Notes: generated by a model not told the origin, from the sequence alone. Shown: positions 26,279-35,542, counted from the first letter of the stretch. The stretch: DNA of 64,000 nucleotides from Kutzneria buriramensis (GCF_003387475.1 NZ_QUNO01000003.1:248001-312000), one strand, 5' to 3'. Numbers and translations: made by a program.

Positions 26279-27547
26279 GTGGAGGACGTAGGGTCTTCCG
26301 CCGTGGATGCACCCTGCTCTGAACCGAAGGACCCGACCGGAGAAACCCCGGTGCTGCTGACCGAACCCGCTGAGGGGGTTCCGCCAGTGGTGTCCGATCC
26401 GGCAACGCTGCGGCGCGCGGCCGCAACGCTGGCGGAGGGAACGGGTCCGGTGGCGGTGGACACCGAAAGGGCATCGGGCTACCGCTACTCGCAACGCGCC
26501 TACCTGGTGCAGTTGCGACGAGAGCAGGCAGGCACCGTGCTGGTCGATCCGGTCGCCTTGGGCGGCCGGATCGACCCGCTGGTGGACGCGCTCGCGAACA
26601 CCGAATGGGTGTTGCACGCCGCGTCCCAGGATCTGCCGTGCCTGGCCGAGCTGGGCCTGCAACCGGCGGTCCTGTTCGACACCGAGCTCGCCGGCCGGCT
26701 GGCCGGCTTCGACCGGGTCGCGCTCGGCTCGATGGTGGAGCGCCTGCTGGGCTACCACCTGGAGAAGGGTCACGGGGCGGCCGACTGGTCGCGACGCCCG
26801 CTCCCGCAGGACTGGTTGACGTACGCGGCTCTCGACGTGGAGCTGCTGGTCCCGCTGCGCGACGTGCTGGAGCACGAGCTCCGTGAGCAGGGCAAGCTGG
26901 AGTGGGCGCTCCAGGAGTTCGAGGCGGTGCGCACCGCGCCGCCGCCCAAGCCGCGGGCCGAGCCGTGGCGGCGCACGTCCGGCATCCACCGGCTGCGCAA
27001 TCCCCGCCAGCTGGCCGCCGTGCGGGCGCTGTGGGAGGCCCGGGACGGGCTCGCCCGCCAGCGTGACATCGCACCCGGTCGGGTGCTGCCGGACAGCGCG
27101 ATCATCGACGCAGCCGTGACGGATCCGGCGACCGAGTCCGACCTGCTGGCGCTGCCGGTGTTCCGCGGCCGCTCGCAGCGGCGGACCGTGAAGGTATGGG
27201 CCGACGCCCTGGCCAAGGCCCGGTCGCTGCAGCGCAAGGAGCTGCCGGAGGTCTCCCCCGCGCACGACGGGCCGCCGCCGCCCAACCGCTGGGCCGACCG
27301 CGACCCGGACGCCGCGGCCCGGCTGGCCGCCGCGCGGGCGGCGCTGACCTCCATCGCCGAGAGCCTCAAGCTGCCGGTGGAGAACCTGCTGCTGCCGGAC
27401 CTGGTGCGGCGCACCTGCTGGGAGCCGCCGGCCGACCTGGACCCGTCCGGGGTGGCCGAGGCACTGCGGGCCGGCAACGCCCGGCCGTGGCAGATCGACC
27501 TCACCGCCGAGCCGCTGAGCAAGTCCCTGAGGGCTGCGGCAGCATGA
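26279..27547 (+). CDS. rnd: Ribonuclease D-like 3'-5' exonuclease with HRDC domain
   Basis: A 422-residue RNase D homologue, trimming RNA 3' ends with two metal ions. The DEDDy residues are in VAVDTERASG (D, E), LHAASQDLPCL (D) and YAALDVELL (Y, D). An HRDC-like helical domain follows (RNPRQLAAVRALWEARDGLARQRD). The GTG at 26279 is the longest start; GTG 26303 would remove eight residues and is equally possible. In M. tuberculosis the equivalent Rv2681 lies between the DUF3000 gene and dxs, as here before the inserted block. Confidence 0.88.
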   Translation: MEDVGSSAVDAPCSEPKDPTGETPVLLTEPAEGVPPVVSDPATLRRAAATLAEGTGPVAVDTERASGYRYSQRAYLVQLRREQAGTVLVDPVALGGRIDPLVDALANTEWVLHAASQDLPCLAELGLQPAVLFDTELAGRLAGFDRVALGSMVERLLGYHLEKGHGAADWSRRPLPQDWLTYAALDVELLVPLRDVLEHELREQGKLEWALQEFEAVRTAPPPKPRAEPWRRTSGIHRLRNPRQLAAVRALWEARDGLARQRDIAPGRVLPDSAIIDAAVTDPATESDLLALPVFRGRSQRRTVKVWADALAKARSLQRKELPEVSPAHDGPPPPNRWADRDPDAAARLAAARAALTSIAESLKLPVENLLLPDLVRRTCWEPPADLDPSGVAEALRAGNARPWQIDLTAEPLSKSLRAAAA

Positions 27548-27564
27548 GTTCAGCCACCCTGCTG

Positions 27565-27611
27565 GTTACCGGCCAGTAACTCAGACTAGAGTTCGGGTTA
27601 CCGGCCGGTAG
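27565..27611. promoter_or_regulatory. Two operator-like palindromes upstream of fadA
   Basis: TTACCGGCCAGTAA (27566-27579, palindromic at all but the central C/A pair) and TTACCGGCCGGTAG (27598-27611, containing the perfect TACCGGCCGGTA) lie 32 bases centre to centre, about three helical turns apart, just after the RNase D stop and before the fadA start. Two copies on one helix face suggest a dimeric regulator, probably TetR- or GntR-type, of fatty-acid breakdown. The regulator gene is not adjacent. Confidence 0.65.
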
Positions 27612-27655
27612 TGACCCCGGTCGAACCCGTACTCAAAGCTGAGGAGGAGCACGCC

Positions 27656-28912
27656 GTGGCCGCACCAGTAGCGCCGATGACGGAACGGGCCGTGCGCAAT
27701 GTGGTCTTCGTCGACGGCGTGCGCACGCCGTTCGGCAAGGCGGGCCCGAAGGGCATCTACGCCGAGACCCGTGCCGACGACCTCGTCGTCAAGGTCATCC
27801 GCGAGCTCCTGCGCCGACACCCCGAGCTGCCGCCCGAGCGGGTGGACGAGGTCGCCATCGCGGCCACCACCCAGATCGGCGACCAGGGCCTGACCATCGG
27901 ACGGACCGCCGCGCTGCTGGCCGGCCTGCCCAAGTCGGTGCCCGGCTACGCCATCGACCGGATGTGCGCCGGCGCCATGACCGCGGTGACCACCGCGGCC
28001 AGCGGCATCGCCTTCGGCGCGTACGACGTCGTGATCGCCGGCGGCGTCGAGCACATGGGCCGCCACCCCATGGGCGAGGGCGTCGACCCGAACCCGCGGT
28101 TCCTGGCCGACCGCCTGGTCGACACGTCCGCGCTGGTCATGGGCCAGACCGCGGAGAACCTGCACGACCGGTTCCCGGGCATCACCAAGGAGCGCGCGGA
28201 CGCCTTCGCCGCCGCCTCCCAGGCCAAGTACGACGCCGCGGTGAAGGCCGGCAAGATCGGCCCCGAGTTCGTCTCGGTCGCCACCCGCTCCGCGGACAAG
28301 GGCTGGGGCCTGGCCACCGCCGACGAGCCGCCGCGCCCCGGCACGACCGTCGAGGACCTGGCCGGGCTGAAGACGCCGTTCCGCCCGCACGGCCGGGTGA
28401 CCGCCGGCAACGCCGCCGGTCTCAACGACGGCGCCACCGGCTGCCTGCTCGCCGACGAGGCCACCGCTGTGGAGCTCGGCCTGCCGATCGGCATGCGCCT
28501 GGTGGGCTACTCCTTCGCCGGCGTCGAGCCCGAGGTGATGGGCGTCGGCCCGGTGCCGGCCACCGAGAAGGCGCTGGCCCGTACGGGCCTCCGCATCTCC
28601 GACATCGGCCTGTTCGAGGTCAACGAGGCGTTCGCCGTGCAGGTGCTGGCGTTCCTCGACCACTTCGGCATCGCCGATGACGACCCCCGGGTGAACCAGT
28701 GGGGCGGCGCGATCGCCACCGGCCACCCGCTGGCCTCCTCCGGCGTGCGCCTGATGACGCAGCTGGCGCACCAGTTCGCCGAGCGGCCCGACGTCCGCTA
28801 CGGCATCACCACCATGTGCATCGGCATCGGCATGGGCGGCACCGTGATCTGGGAGAACCCGCATTACGAGCGCAGCGAGGGCTCCAACCAGCACAGCGAG
28901 GGGGACAAGTGA
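27656..28912 (+). CDS. fadA: Acetyl-CoA C-acyltransferase (thiolase), FadA-type
   Basis: A 418-residue thiolase for the last step of beta-oxidation, cleaving 3-ketoacyl-CoA. The active-site Cys is in DRMCAGAMTAV (near residue 103), the conserved NEAFAVQ (Asn-Glu) lies near 320 and GHPLASSGVR near 360, with the C-terminal CIGIGMGG supplying the second Cys. GTG 27656 follows GAGGAGGAG. Its stop overlaps the start of the multifunctional fadB gene (GTGA), forming the classic two-gene beta-oxidation operon. Confidence 0.92.
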   Translation: MAAPVAPMTERAVRNVVFVDGVRTPFGKAGPKGIYAETRADDLVVKVIRELLRRHPELPPERVDEVAIAATTQIGDQGLTIGRTAALLAGLPKSVPGYAIDRMCAGAMTAVTTAASGIAFGAYDVVIAGGVEHMGRHPMGEGVDPNPRFLADRLVDTSALVMGQTAENLHDRFPGITKERADAFAAASQAKYDAAVKAGKIGPEFVSVATRSADKGWGLATADEPPRPGTTVEDLAGLKTPFRPHGRVTAGNAAGLNDGATGCLLADEATAVELGLPIGMRLVGYSFAGVEPEVMGVGPVPATEKALARTGLRISDIGLFEVNEAFAVQVLAFLDHFGIADDDPRVNQWGGAIATGHPLASSGVRLMTQLAHQFAERPDVRYGITTMCIGIGMGGTVIWENPHYERSEGSNQHSEGDK

Positions 28913-31017
28913 CCACCACCCTTGAGCAGGCCAAGGCCGCTTTCCCCGACGAGGTCGTGACCAAGGCCGTCACTCGGCTCGTTCCCGTGCCGGGGCTGGC
29001 CAAGCCGATCGCCCTGATCACCATCGACAACGGCTTCGACCACACCCGGCCGTCGACGTTCGGGCCGCAGAGCCTGGTGAGCCTCAACGCCGCCTTCGAC
29101 GAGGCGCTGGCCGCCGAGCCGGCCGCGATCGCCGTGACCGGCAAGCCGTTCGTGTTCGCCGTCGGCGCCGACCTGTCCGGCGTGGAGCAGGTGTCCGCGC
29201 CCGAGATCGCGCGGGAGATCGCGCAGACCGGGCACGACGTGTTCCGGCGCTTCACCGAGTCGTCCATCCCGACCTTCGCCTTCGTCAACGGCGCGGTCAT
29301 GGGCGGCGGCCTGGAGCTGGCGCTGTCCTGCCACTACCGGACGCTGGTGTCCAACGCGGCCGCCATCGCGTTCCCCGAGGTGTTCCTCGGCCTGTTCCCG
29401 GGCTGGGGCGGCACGCAGCTGCTGCCGAACCTGATCGGCGCGGACGCCGCCGTCACCGTGATCATCGAGAACGCGTTGAACCAGAACAAGATGCTCAAGC
29501 CGGCGCAGGCCGCCGAGCTCGGCATCGTCGACGTGGTCTTCGACTCGGCGGACTACCTGGAGCAGTCGCTGGCGTGGCTGGCCAAGGTCGTCAACGGCGA
29601 GATCACGGTCTCCCGGCCCGAGGTCGACCGGGGCGAGGCGTGGGACGCCGCGCTGGCCCGTGGCCGGGCGTTCGTGGAGGCCAAGACGCACGGCGCCTCC
29701 CCCGGCGCCACGAAGGCCCTGGAACTGCTGGAACTGGCCCGGAAGAACGACCTGGACGCCGGGTACGCCGCCGAGACCGACGGTCTGGCCGAGCTGCTCA
29801 TGACCGACGAGCTGCGCGCCGGGCTGTACTCGTTCAACCTCGTGCAGAAGCGGGCCCGCAAGCCCGCGGGCGCGCCCGACAAGTCGCTGGCGCGGCCCGT
29901 CACCAAGGTGGGCATCGTCGGCGCCGGCCTGATGGCCAGCCAGCTCGCGCTGCTGTTCGTGCGGCAGCTCAAGGTGCCCGTGGTGCTCACCGACGTCGAC
30001 CAGGCGCGGGTGGACAAGGGCGTCGGCTACGTGCACGGCGAGATCGACAAGCTGCAGGGCCGCAAGCGCCTGTCCCCCGACGCCGCCAACCGCCTCAAGG
30101 CGCTGGTCAGCGGCTCGCTGGACAAGGCCGCCTTCGCCGACGCCGACTTCGTCATCGAGGCCGTGTTCGAGGAGCTGTCGGTCAAGCAGCAGGTGTTCGC
30201 CGAGGTCGAGGAGCACGTGTCGGCCGAGTGCGTGCTGGCCACCAACACCTCGTCGCTGTCGATCACCGAGATGGCCTCGAAGCTCTCGCACCCCGAGCGG
30301 GTCGTCGGCTTCCACTTCTTCAACCCGGTCGCCGTGCTGCCGCTGCTGGAGATCGTGCGCGGCGAGCAGACCGACGACGCCACGCTGGCCACGGCCTTCT
30401 CCGTCGGCAAGCAGCTGAAGAAGTCCAGCGTGCTCGTCAAGGACGCGCCGGCGTTCGTCGTCAACCGCCTGCTCACCCGGTTCCTGGGCGAGGTCATCCG
30501 GGCCGTCGACGAGGGCACCCCGTTCGAGGTCGCCGACAAGGCGCTGGACCCGCTGGGCCTGCCCATGAGCCCGCTGATCCTGCTCCAGCTCGTCGGCCCC
30601 GCCGTCGCGCTGCACGTGGCCGAGACCATGCACCACGCGTTCCCCGACCGGTTCGGCGTCAGCGAGAACATGAAGCGCTTCGTCGCCGCCGGCAAGACCG
30701 CCGTGTACACCTGGGACGCCACCGGCAAGCCGCAGGTCGACCCCGAGGTCGCCGCCCTGTGGCAGCCCGGCACGTCGCCGCTGACCGCGGCGGAGCTCCG
30801 GGACCGGGCCGAGGGCGCGCTGGCCGAGGAGATCCGGCTGATGCTCGACGAGGGCGTCGTCGCCGAGGCCCAGGACATCGACCTGTGCCTGATCCTGGGC
30901 GCCGGCTGGCCGTTCTGGCTCGGTGGCATCACGCCGTACCTCGACCGGGCCGGCGTGTCCGAGCGGGTGACCGGCAAGCGTTTCCTGGCCCAGGGCGTCG
31001 CCTCCGTGCCCGCCTGA
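28909..31017 (+). CDS. fadB: Multifunctional enoyl-CoA hydratase / 3-hydroxyacyl-CoA dehydrogenase, FadB/FadJ-type
   Basis: A 702-residue fused enzyme. The N-terminal crotonase domain (to about 300) has the oxyanion loop NGAVMGGGLELALSC and the catalytic Glu in FPEVFLGLFPGWGG; the NAD-binding domain starts VGIVGAGLMASQLALLF near residue 335, with TNTSSLSITEMA and VGFHFFNPVAVLPLLEIV, followed by the C-terminal helical dimer domain. It hydrates 2-enoyl-CoA and oxidises the product; fadA then cleaves it. The GTG overlaps the fadA stop by four bases. A strong hairpin 12 bases past the stop ends the operon. Confidence 0.92.
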   Translation: MTTTLEQAKAAFPDEVVTKAVTRLVPVPGLAKPIALITIDNGFDHTRPSTFGPQSLVSLNAAFDEALAAEPAAIAVTGKPFVFAVGADLSGVEQVSAPEIAREIAQTGHDVFRRFTESSIPTFAFVNGAVMGGGLELALSCHYRTLVSNAAAIAFPEVFLGLFPGWGGTQLLPNLIGADAAVTVIIENALNQNKMLKPAQAAELGIVDVVFDSADYLEQSLAWLAKVVNGEITVSRPEVDRGEAWDAALARGRAFVEAKTHGASPGATKALELLELARKNDLDAGYAAETDGLAELLMTDELRAGLYSFNLVQKRARKPAGAPDKSLARPVTKVGIVGAGLMASQLALLFVRQLKVPVVLTDVDQARVDKGVGYVHGEIDKLQGRKRLSPDAANRLKALVSGSLDKAAFADADFVIEAVFEELSVKQQVFAEVEEHVSAECVLATNTSSLSITEMASKLSHPERVVGFHFFNPVAVLPLLEIVRGEQTDDATLATAFSVGKQLKKSSVLVKDAPAFVVNRLLTRFLGEVIRAVDEGTPFEVADKALDPLGLPMSPLILLQLVGPAVALHVAETMHHAFPDRFGVSENMKRFVAAGKTAVYTWDATGKPQVDPEVAALWQPGTSPLTAAELRDRAEGALAEEIRLMLDEGVVAEAQDIDLCLILGAGWPFWLGGITPYLDRAGVSERVTGKRFLAQGVASVPA

Positions 31018-31028
31018 GGTCGTCGAAC

Positions 31029-31068
31029 CGAGAGAGCCGGTCGTCCGCGCGGGCGACCGGCTCTCTCG
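31029..31068 (+). terminator. Terminator of the fadAB operon
   Basis: A perfect 15-base stem, CGAGAGAGCCGGTCG (31029-31043) with CGACCGGCTCTCTCG (31054-31068), around a 10-base GC-rich loop, 12 bases after the fadB stop. Confidence 0.85.
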
Positions 31069-31105
31069 TCGTGCGGGGTCGCGCCGGCCGTCCCACCATG
31101 GAGTG

Positions 31106-31846
31106 ATGATCAGGATCGGCACGTCGGGCTGGAAGTACCCGGAGTGGCGGGGCGACTTCTATCCCCGGGGCCTGGTCCAGCGCCGTGAGCTCGAGTTCCT
31201 CGCCGGCCGGGTCGACACCATCGAGATCAACGGCACGTTCTACTCGCTGCGGCGGCCCGAGCACTTCCGGTCGTGGGCGGCTCAGACGCCGCCGGACTTC
31301 GTCTTCGCCGTGAAGGGCATCCGCGAGGTCACGCACGTCCGCCGGCTGCGCGGCGTCGAGGAGTCGCTACGCCGGTTCTTCGAGTCCGGCGTGCGGGAGC
31401 TCGGTCCTCGGCTCGGCCCCATCCTGTGGCAGCTGCCGTCTCGGTCGGCGTTCGATCCCACCGCCACCGCCGATTTCCTGGCCCTCCTCGATCCGTCCAT
31501 GCGGCACGCCCTCGAGGTCCGGCACGAGAGCTTCCGCTGCGACGACTTCTTCGCGCTGGCGCGGCGGCACAATGTCGCCGTCGTCTACTCCGACGGCGGC
31601 GGTCGTTGGCCCCTGTTCGACGTGACGACCGCCGACTTCAGCTACATCCGTCTGCACGGCGCGGAGGAGCTGTACATCAGCGGCTACAGCGACCACGAAC
31701 TGGCCGCCTGGGCCGACCGCGTCGCCGACCTGGACGACGTGTTCGTGTACTTCGACAACACCATGCGGGGCCGGGCCCCGCGCGACGCCATGACGCTGGC
31801 CGCCCTGGTGCGCGATCGGCGTAGGCGGCGCAAGATGAGGCCGTGA
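31106..31846 (+). CDS. DUF72-family protein (first of a tandem pair)
   Basis: A 246-residue TIM-barrel protein of the YecE/DUF72 family, function unknown. It opens MIRIGTSGWKYPEWRGDFYP and carries TIEINGTFYSLRRPEHF, DFVFAVKGIREVTH, GPILWQLPS, LEVRHESF and FSYIRLHG, the complete family core. GTG 31103 lies just before the ATG. The stop overlaps the second DUF72 gene by four bases, and the two proteins align along their length, so they arose by tandem duplication. Confidence 0.88.
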   Translation: MIRIGTSGWKYPEWRGDFYPRGLVQRRELEFLAGRVDTIEINGTFYSLRRPEHFRSWAAQTPPDFVFAVKGIREVTHVRRLRGVEESLRRFFESGVRELGPRLGPILWQLPSRSAFDPTATADFLALLDPSMRHALEVRHESFRCDDFFALARRHNVAVVYSDGGGRWPLFDVTTADFSYIRLHGAEELYISGYSDHELAAWADRVADLDDVFVYFDNTMRGRAPRDAMTLAALVRDRRRRRKMRP

Positions 31847-32652
31847 TCCGGATCGGGACGTCGGGGTGGGTGTATCCGCCGTGGCGCGGGACGTTCTACC
31901 CCAAGGGCGTCACGCAGAAGCGCGAACTGGCGTACCTGGCGGGGCGGTTGAACTCGGTGGAGATCAACGGCACGTTCTACGGGCGGCAGCGGCCGGCGAG
32001 CTTCGTGGCGTGGGCGGAGCAGGTGCCGGCGGACTTCGTGTTCGCGACGAAGGCGCCGAGGTTCATCACGCACATGAAGCGCCTGAAGGACGCCGAGACG
32101 CCAGTGGCGAACTTCCTGGCTTCAGGTGTGTTGCGCCTTGGCGCGAAGCTGGGCCCGATCCTGTGGCAGCTGCCCGGGACGTTGCAGTTCGACGCCGAGG
32201 TGCTGGCGGAGTTCCTCGCCCTGCTGCCGCACGGTGCCAAGGCCGCCGCCGAGCTCGGTGCGCGGCACGACGACCGTATCGAGGACGACGAGGGGCTGCG
32301 GATCGACGAGGACCGGCCGCTGCGGCACGCGTTGGAGCCCCGGCACCCGAGTTTCCAGGAAGAGAAGTGCCTCCGGCTGCTGCGGGATCACAACGTGGCG
32401 CTGGTGGTTGCCGACACCGCGAAGAAATGGCCGTACTTCGAGGAGTTGACCGCCGACTTCGCGTACGCGCGTCTGCACGGCGACGAGGAGCTGTACGTCA
32501 GCGGCTACACCGACGAGGCCTTGGACCGCTGGGCGAAGAAGGTCCGCGAATGGCATCGGCGTGGCGATGTGCACGTCTACTTCGACAACGACGCCAAGGT
32601 GCGGGCGCCCGTCGATGCCATCGGCCTGTCGACGAGGCTCGGCATTGGATGA
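31843..32652 (+). CDS. DUF72-family protein (second of the tandem pair)
   Basis: A 269-residue paralogue of its upstream neighbour (VIRIGTSGWVYPPWRGTFYP, SVEINGTFYGRQRPASF, GPILWQLPG, HALEPRHPSF, FAYARLHG). It differs by an acidic insertion of about 25 residues near 135-165 (HDDRIEDDEGLRIDED), absent from the first copy. The GTG overlaps the upstream TGA (GTGA). The next gene, a serine hydrolase, starts eight bases before its stop, so three genes form one coupled unit. Confidence 0.88.
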   Translation: MIRIGTSGWVYPPWRGTFYPKGVTQKRELAYLAGRLNSVEINGTFYGRQRPASFVAWAEQVPADFVFATKAPRFITHMKRLKDAETPVANFLASGVLRLGAKLGPILWQLPGTLQFDAEVLAEFLALLPHGAKAAAELGARHDDRIEDDEGLRIDEDRPLRHALEPRHPSFQEEKCLRLLRDHNVALVVADTAKKWPYFEELTADFAYARLHGDEELYVSGYTDEALDRWAKKVREWHRRGDVHVYFDNDAKVRAPVDAIGLSTRLGIG

Positions 32653-33589
32653 CCTGATCGCGGCCGCCGGCTACACCGCCGACGGCCCCGGCGTCGCGCT
32701 GGTCGTCCGCTCCCCGTCCGGGATTCTTTGCGCGGCAACGGGTCTGGCCCGGCCGGACACCCCCTTCACCGTGGGAACGCTGTCGTACCTGGGATCCGTC
32801 GCGAAGCAGATGGTCGGCGTCTGCGCCGCGATGCTCGTCGTCGAGGGTCTCCTGGACGTCGAATCCCCGCTGCGGCAATGGCTACCGTCGTTGCCCGCGT
32901 GGGCCGCGACCGTCCGTATTCGGCACTTGATCCACCACACCAGCGGCCTCCCCGGCGATCCCGAGCTCCAGGACCGCATCGTCGAGTCACGCTGGGACAG
33001 CCCTTCCGTGCTGCGGGCCCTGGCCGCTTGCCCCGATCTCCAGTTCCCGCCCGGCAGCCGGCAGGAGTACTGCAACGCCGGCTACATCTGCCTTGCCACC
33101 GTCCTCTCACGCATCGCCGACACTCCCTTCCCCGACCTCGCCCGGCAACGCCTGTTCGAGCCCTTCGGCATGGCACAGACCCGTTTCTGCCCCGACGCTC
33201 CACCGTCCGACGCCGCCATCGGCCACCCGGACGTGGCCGGCGACTGGCCCCTGCCGCTCAGCATCGGCGACGGCGGCGCTTGGTCCACCGCCGACGACCT
33301 CCGCCGCTGGAACGACGCCCTCATGCCCGGCAGCGCCCTCGACGACCGTGTCCGGGCCTTGATCGGCACCCCCGACCCGTACGGCTATGCCTGGGGCATC
33401 GCCGTGAGCCGCGTCGATGGTGCTTTGGTCCACAGCCACGGCGGCAGCTGGTCCGGCGGCTGGACCGCGCGGACCGTCCGGCTGCCGGAGCACGGCATCA
33501 CCATCGCCGCACTGTCCAACGACGGCAGCGTGTCCCGGATGGTCGACCTCACCAACCGCATCCGGCAGTCGATCGCCGGACGCCCCTAG
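32645..33589 (+). CDS. Serine beta-lactamase-like hydrolase (class C/PBP fold)
   Basis: A 314-residue beta-lactamase-family hydrolase without signal peptide. The Ser-Lys pair is in GSVAKQM (SxxK), the YxN motif is EYCNAGY near residue 142, and the HxG-type third motif is HSHGGSW near 265; HHTSGLPGDPE is typical of esterase/PBP-like members. TTG 32645 overlaps the DUF72 stop by eight bases. Because it lacks a secretion signal, a cytosolic esterase or amidase role is more likely than antibiotic resistance. Codon use shifts towards more T/C-ending forms than its neighbours. Confidence 0.82.
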   Translation: MDDLIAAAGYTADGPGVALVVRSPSGILCAATGLARPDTPFTVGTLSYLGSVAKQMVGVCAAMLVVEGLLDVESPLRQWLPSLPAWAATVRIRHLIHHTSGLPGDPELQDRIVESRWDSPSVLRALAACPDLQFPPGSRQEYCNAGYICLATVLSRIADTPFPDLARQRLFEPFGMAQTRFCPDAPPSDAAIGHPDVAGDWPLPLSIGDGGAWSTADDLRRWNDALMPGSALDDRVRALIGTPDPYGYAWGIAVSRVDGALVHSHGGSWSGGWTARTVRLPEHGITIAALSNDGSVSRMVDLTNRIRQSIAGRP

Positions 33590-33699
33590 CCACGCCGTGG
33601 CGTGGCGTGGCCGTGATCGTCGCGACCGGATCCGGCCCAAGGCGGCGTGGCACATTGCCGAACGAGCCTGGTCGGCGTCTCAGCTATGGCTCGGCACCG

Positions 33700-34190
33700 T
33701 CATCGCGGTCCGAGTTCGGCGGGCGGCGTGAACACCGGCTGCCGGTCGACGATCTCCACCGTCCACTGGCCGTGATGGATCATGCGGTGGTGCACGGAGC
33801 AGACCAGGACGAGGTTGTCCAGGCTGGTCCATCCTCCGTCGGCCCAATTCCGCGTCGAGGGCGTCGCCCCCTTCGATCTCGGCCATGCCGATCTGCTGCA
33901 GGAACTCCGTCGCGTTCATGGTGATCGCCAGATGCGGTCGCTCACCGCCCTCGTCGGGGAGTGTGTCGCTGCCGGCCGCGAGTTCGATGATGTCCGCGAA
34001 GGCATCGCCCTGCCGCTGCGGAGTGGTCCGCGTGTCGCCGGCCTCCGGCTTCGCCAGCGGGCTGATCAGATCGGCAACAGTGCGCCGGTTTCGATGTCGG
34101 TGGTGAGGGTGGGGCTGGCGAGGCGGGTAACCCAACTCGCCAAGGACGCAATCACCGTCGGCGAGCAGCGCCGGGACTCAGGTGGGGGTG
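33700..34190 (-). pseudogene. Decayed DUF222/HNH endonuclease (13E12-type) remnant
   Basis: In two different minus-strand frames there are recognisable parts of a DUF222-HNH protein: ISPLAKPEAGDTRTTPQRQ, then ADIIELAAGSD and GGERPHLAITMN (about 33850-34090), and, after a frameshift near 33850, WTSLDNLVLVCSVHHRM, IHHGQWTVEIVDRQPVF and TPPAELGPR ending in TGA at 33700. The stretch between DUF222 and the HNH His-Asn-His core is missing, so it cannot make an active nuclease. This explains most of the 735 bases between 33589 and 34325; nothing else is seen there. Confidence 0.75.
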
Positions 34191-34324
34191 GGCGGGAAAC
34201 CCACGAACACCGGGCGCGATCGCCGGTGCTGGTACTGACGGCGGGGCGGCGGGGACCGTTGGCTCAGAGGGCGAGGCCGGGAACTACCCCACCGCCCAGC
34301 CCAACCCTCAACCCGCCGGAACAA

Positions 34325-35008
34325 TCAGCCGTTGACGGCCAACCTGCACACCGGTCGCGTCGTCGGCCGGGCCTCGTAGCGGCCGGCGCCGACCAGTCCC
34401 GCGTGGCCGTCGATCTCGGCGACGATCTCGTCGGTGATCTCCACCTCGATGAGCCGCGCCACCGGCCGGGTCACGGACGTCTCGCCGTACTGCGCGGTGA
34501 CGACCATGCCCTCGATGGTGGGCTTGAGCACGAGTTCCTCGGCGTGGCGGGACGGCGCGGTGCCGTCGGACCAGGTGACGGGACCGAGCAGCCGGAGCTG
34601 GCGGACGACGACATCCTGCCCGCCGCCGTCACGGGTGACGGACACCGCCGGCTGGCGGGTGCGGACGAGACCGCCGGGACCGTCGCCGGGGACGACGGCG
34701 GGCACGTTCCAGTAGGCGGCGCAGCGCTCGGCCGCCGGCGCGAGGGCCCGGCTGGTGGCGACGACGAGGTCGGCGGCGGGCACGGTGCCCAGCTCGCCGA
34801 GACCGGGCACGGGCGTCAGGTCGATGAGGTGACCGCCGTGCTCGCGGACGACCTCGTTGATGGCGTCGCGGGTGGCCCGGCTGGTCTTGTCGAACCCACG
34901 CAGCACGGCGACCGCCCCGAAGTCCGTCATGCGCCGGATCGCCTCCACCAGCGCGCGCTGGTCACGACGGAGCTGCGGGGCGGGACGGGTCAGAAGAGTG
35001 GTTGCCAC
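34325..35008 (-). CDS. Hypothetical protein, diacylglycerol-kinase-like flavour uncertain
   Basis: A 227-residue soluble protein I cannot place firmly. It starts VATTLLTRPAPQLRRDQRALVE at GTG 35008 and contains GAVAVLRGFDKTSRATRDAINEVV, DLVVATSRALAPAAERCAAYW and a long beta-rich C-terminal half ending in VCRLAVNG. There is no signal peptide or membrane segment. The region upstream (35009-35175) separates it from a divergent secreted-protein gene. Confidence 0.6.
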   Translation of the reverse strand: MATTLLTRPAPQLRRDQRALVEAIRRMTDFGAVAVLRGFDKTSRATRDAINEVVREHGGHLIDLTPVPGLGELGTVPAADLVVATSRALAPAAERCAAYWNVPAVVPGDGPGGLVRTRQPAVSVTRDGGGQDVVVRQLRLLGPVTWSDGTAPSRHAEELVLKPTIEGMVVTAQYGETSVTRPVARLIEVEITDEIVAEIDGHAGLVGAGRYEARPTTRPVCRLAVNG

Positions 35009-35175
35009 AGCCCTGTCTTACCCCCAACTGATCTTCCTTGAACACGCAGGGGCAGTGCGCTTGCTCACGACGGTGTGCATCACCGCCACGAAGGGGTGAC
35101 GCGATCCCGTTCGCCGGACGCGGACGGCAGCCGTCACGAGGCTGCTAGCAGGCAAAACTGGGGAGAGGGGTCGTA

Positions 35176-35532
35176 GTGAAGGTCACGAAGCTGGTAGTCG
35201 CGGCAGCTCTGACGACGGCGGTGTCGCTGGCCACAGCGCCGGTCGTTCGGGCATCGCCGAGCTGCGACGCGGGCTCGTTCTGCGCCTGGGCAGCCGCGAA
35301 CTACGGCGGCAAGGCCGCCAGACTCTCGCTGGAGACGACGTTGACCAACAAGTGCGTCGCGCTGCCGGACGGCCTGGTGGCGAAGTCGTGGGCGAACCTG
35401 ATGACCAAGGACGTCACGACCTACGAGGGGGCGACCTGCTCGACGGAAGCCGAGTTCACGACCTACCCCAAGGGCGGGACCTACGTGCCGAATGCGCCAT
35501 TCGTAGTACGAGCGATCCAGGTCTGGGAGTGA
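35176..35532 (+). CDS. Secreted peptidase-inhibitor family I36-like protein
   Basis: A 118-residue exported protein with a signal peptide ([21 protein letters not shown], cleavage near residue 26). The mature part has four Cys and the I36/crystallin-like pattern [12 protein letters not shown] and [17 protein letters not shown]. Family I36 members such as SMPI inhibit metalloproteases; that activity is inferred only. GTG 35176 has GGGAGAGGGG about eight bases upstream. The FAD oxidoreductase gene follows after ten bases. Confidence 0.78.
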   Translation: MKVTKLVVAAALTTAVSLATAPVVRASPSCDAGSFCAWAAANYGGKAARLSLETTLTNKCVALPDGLVAKSWANLMTKDVTTYEGATCSTEAEFTTYPKGGTYVPNAPFVVRAIQVWE

Positions 35533-35542
35533 CGCACCTACC

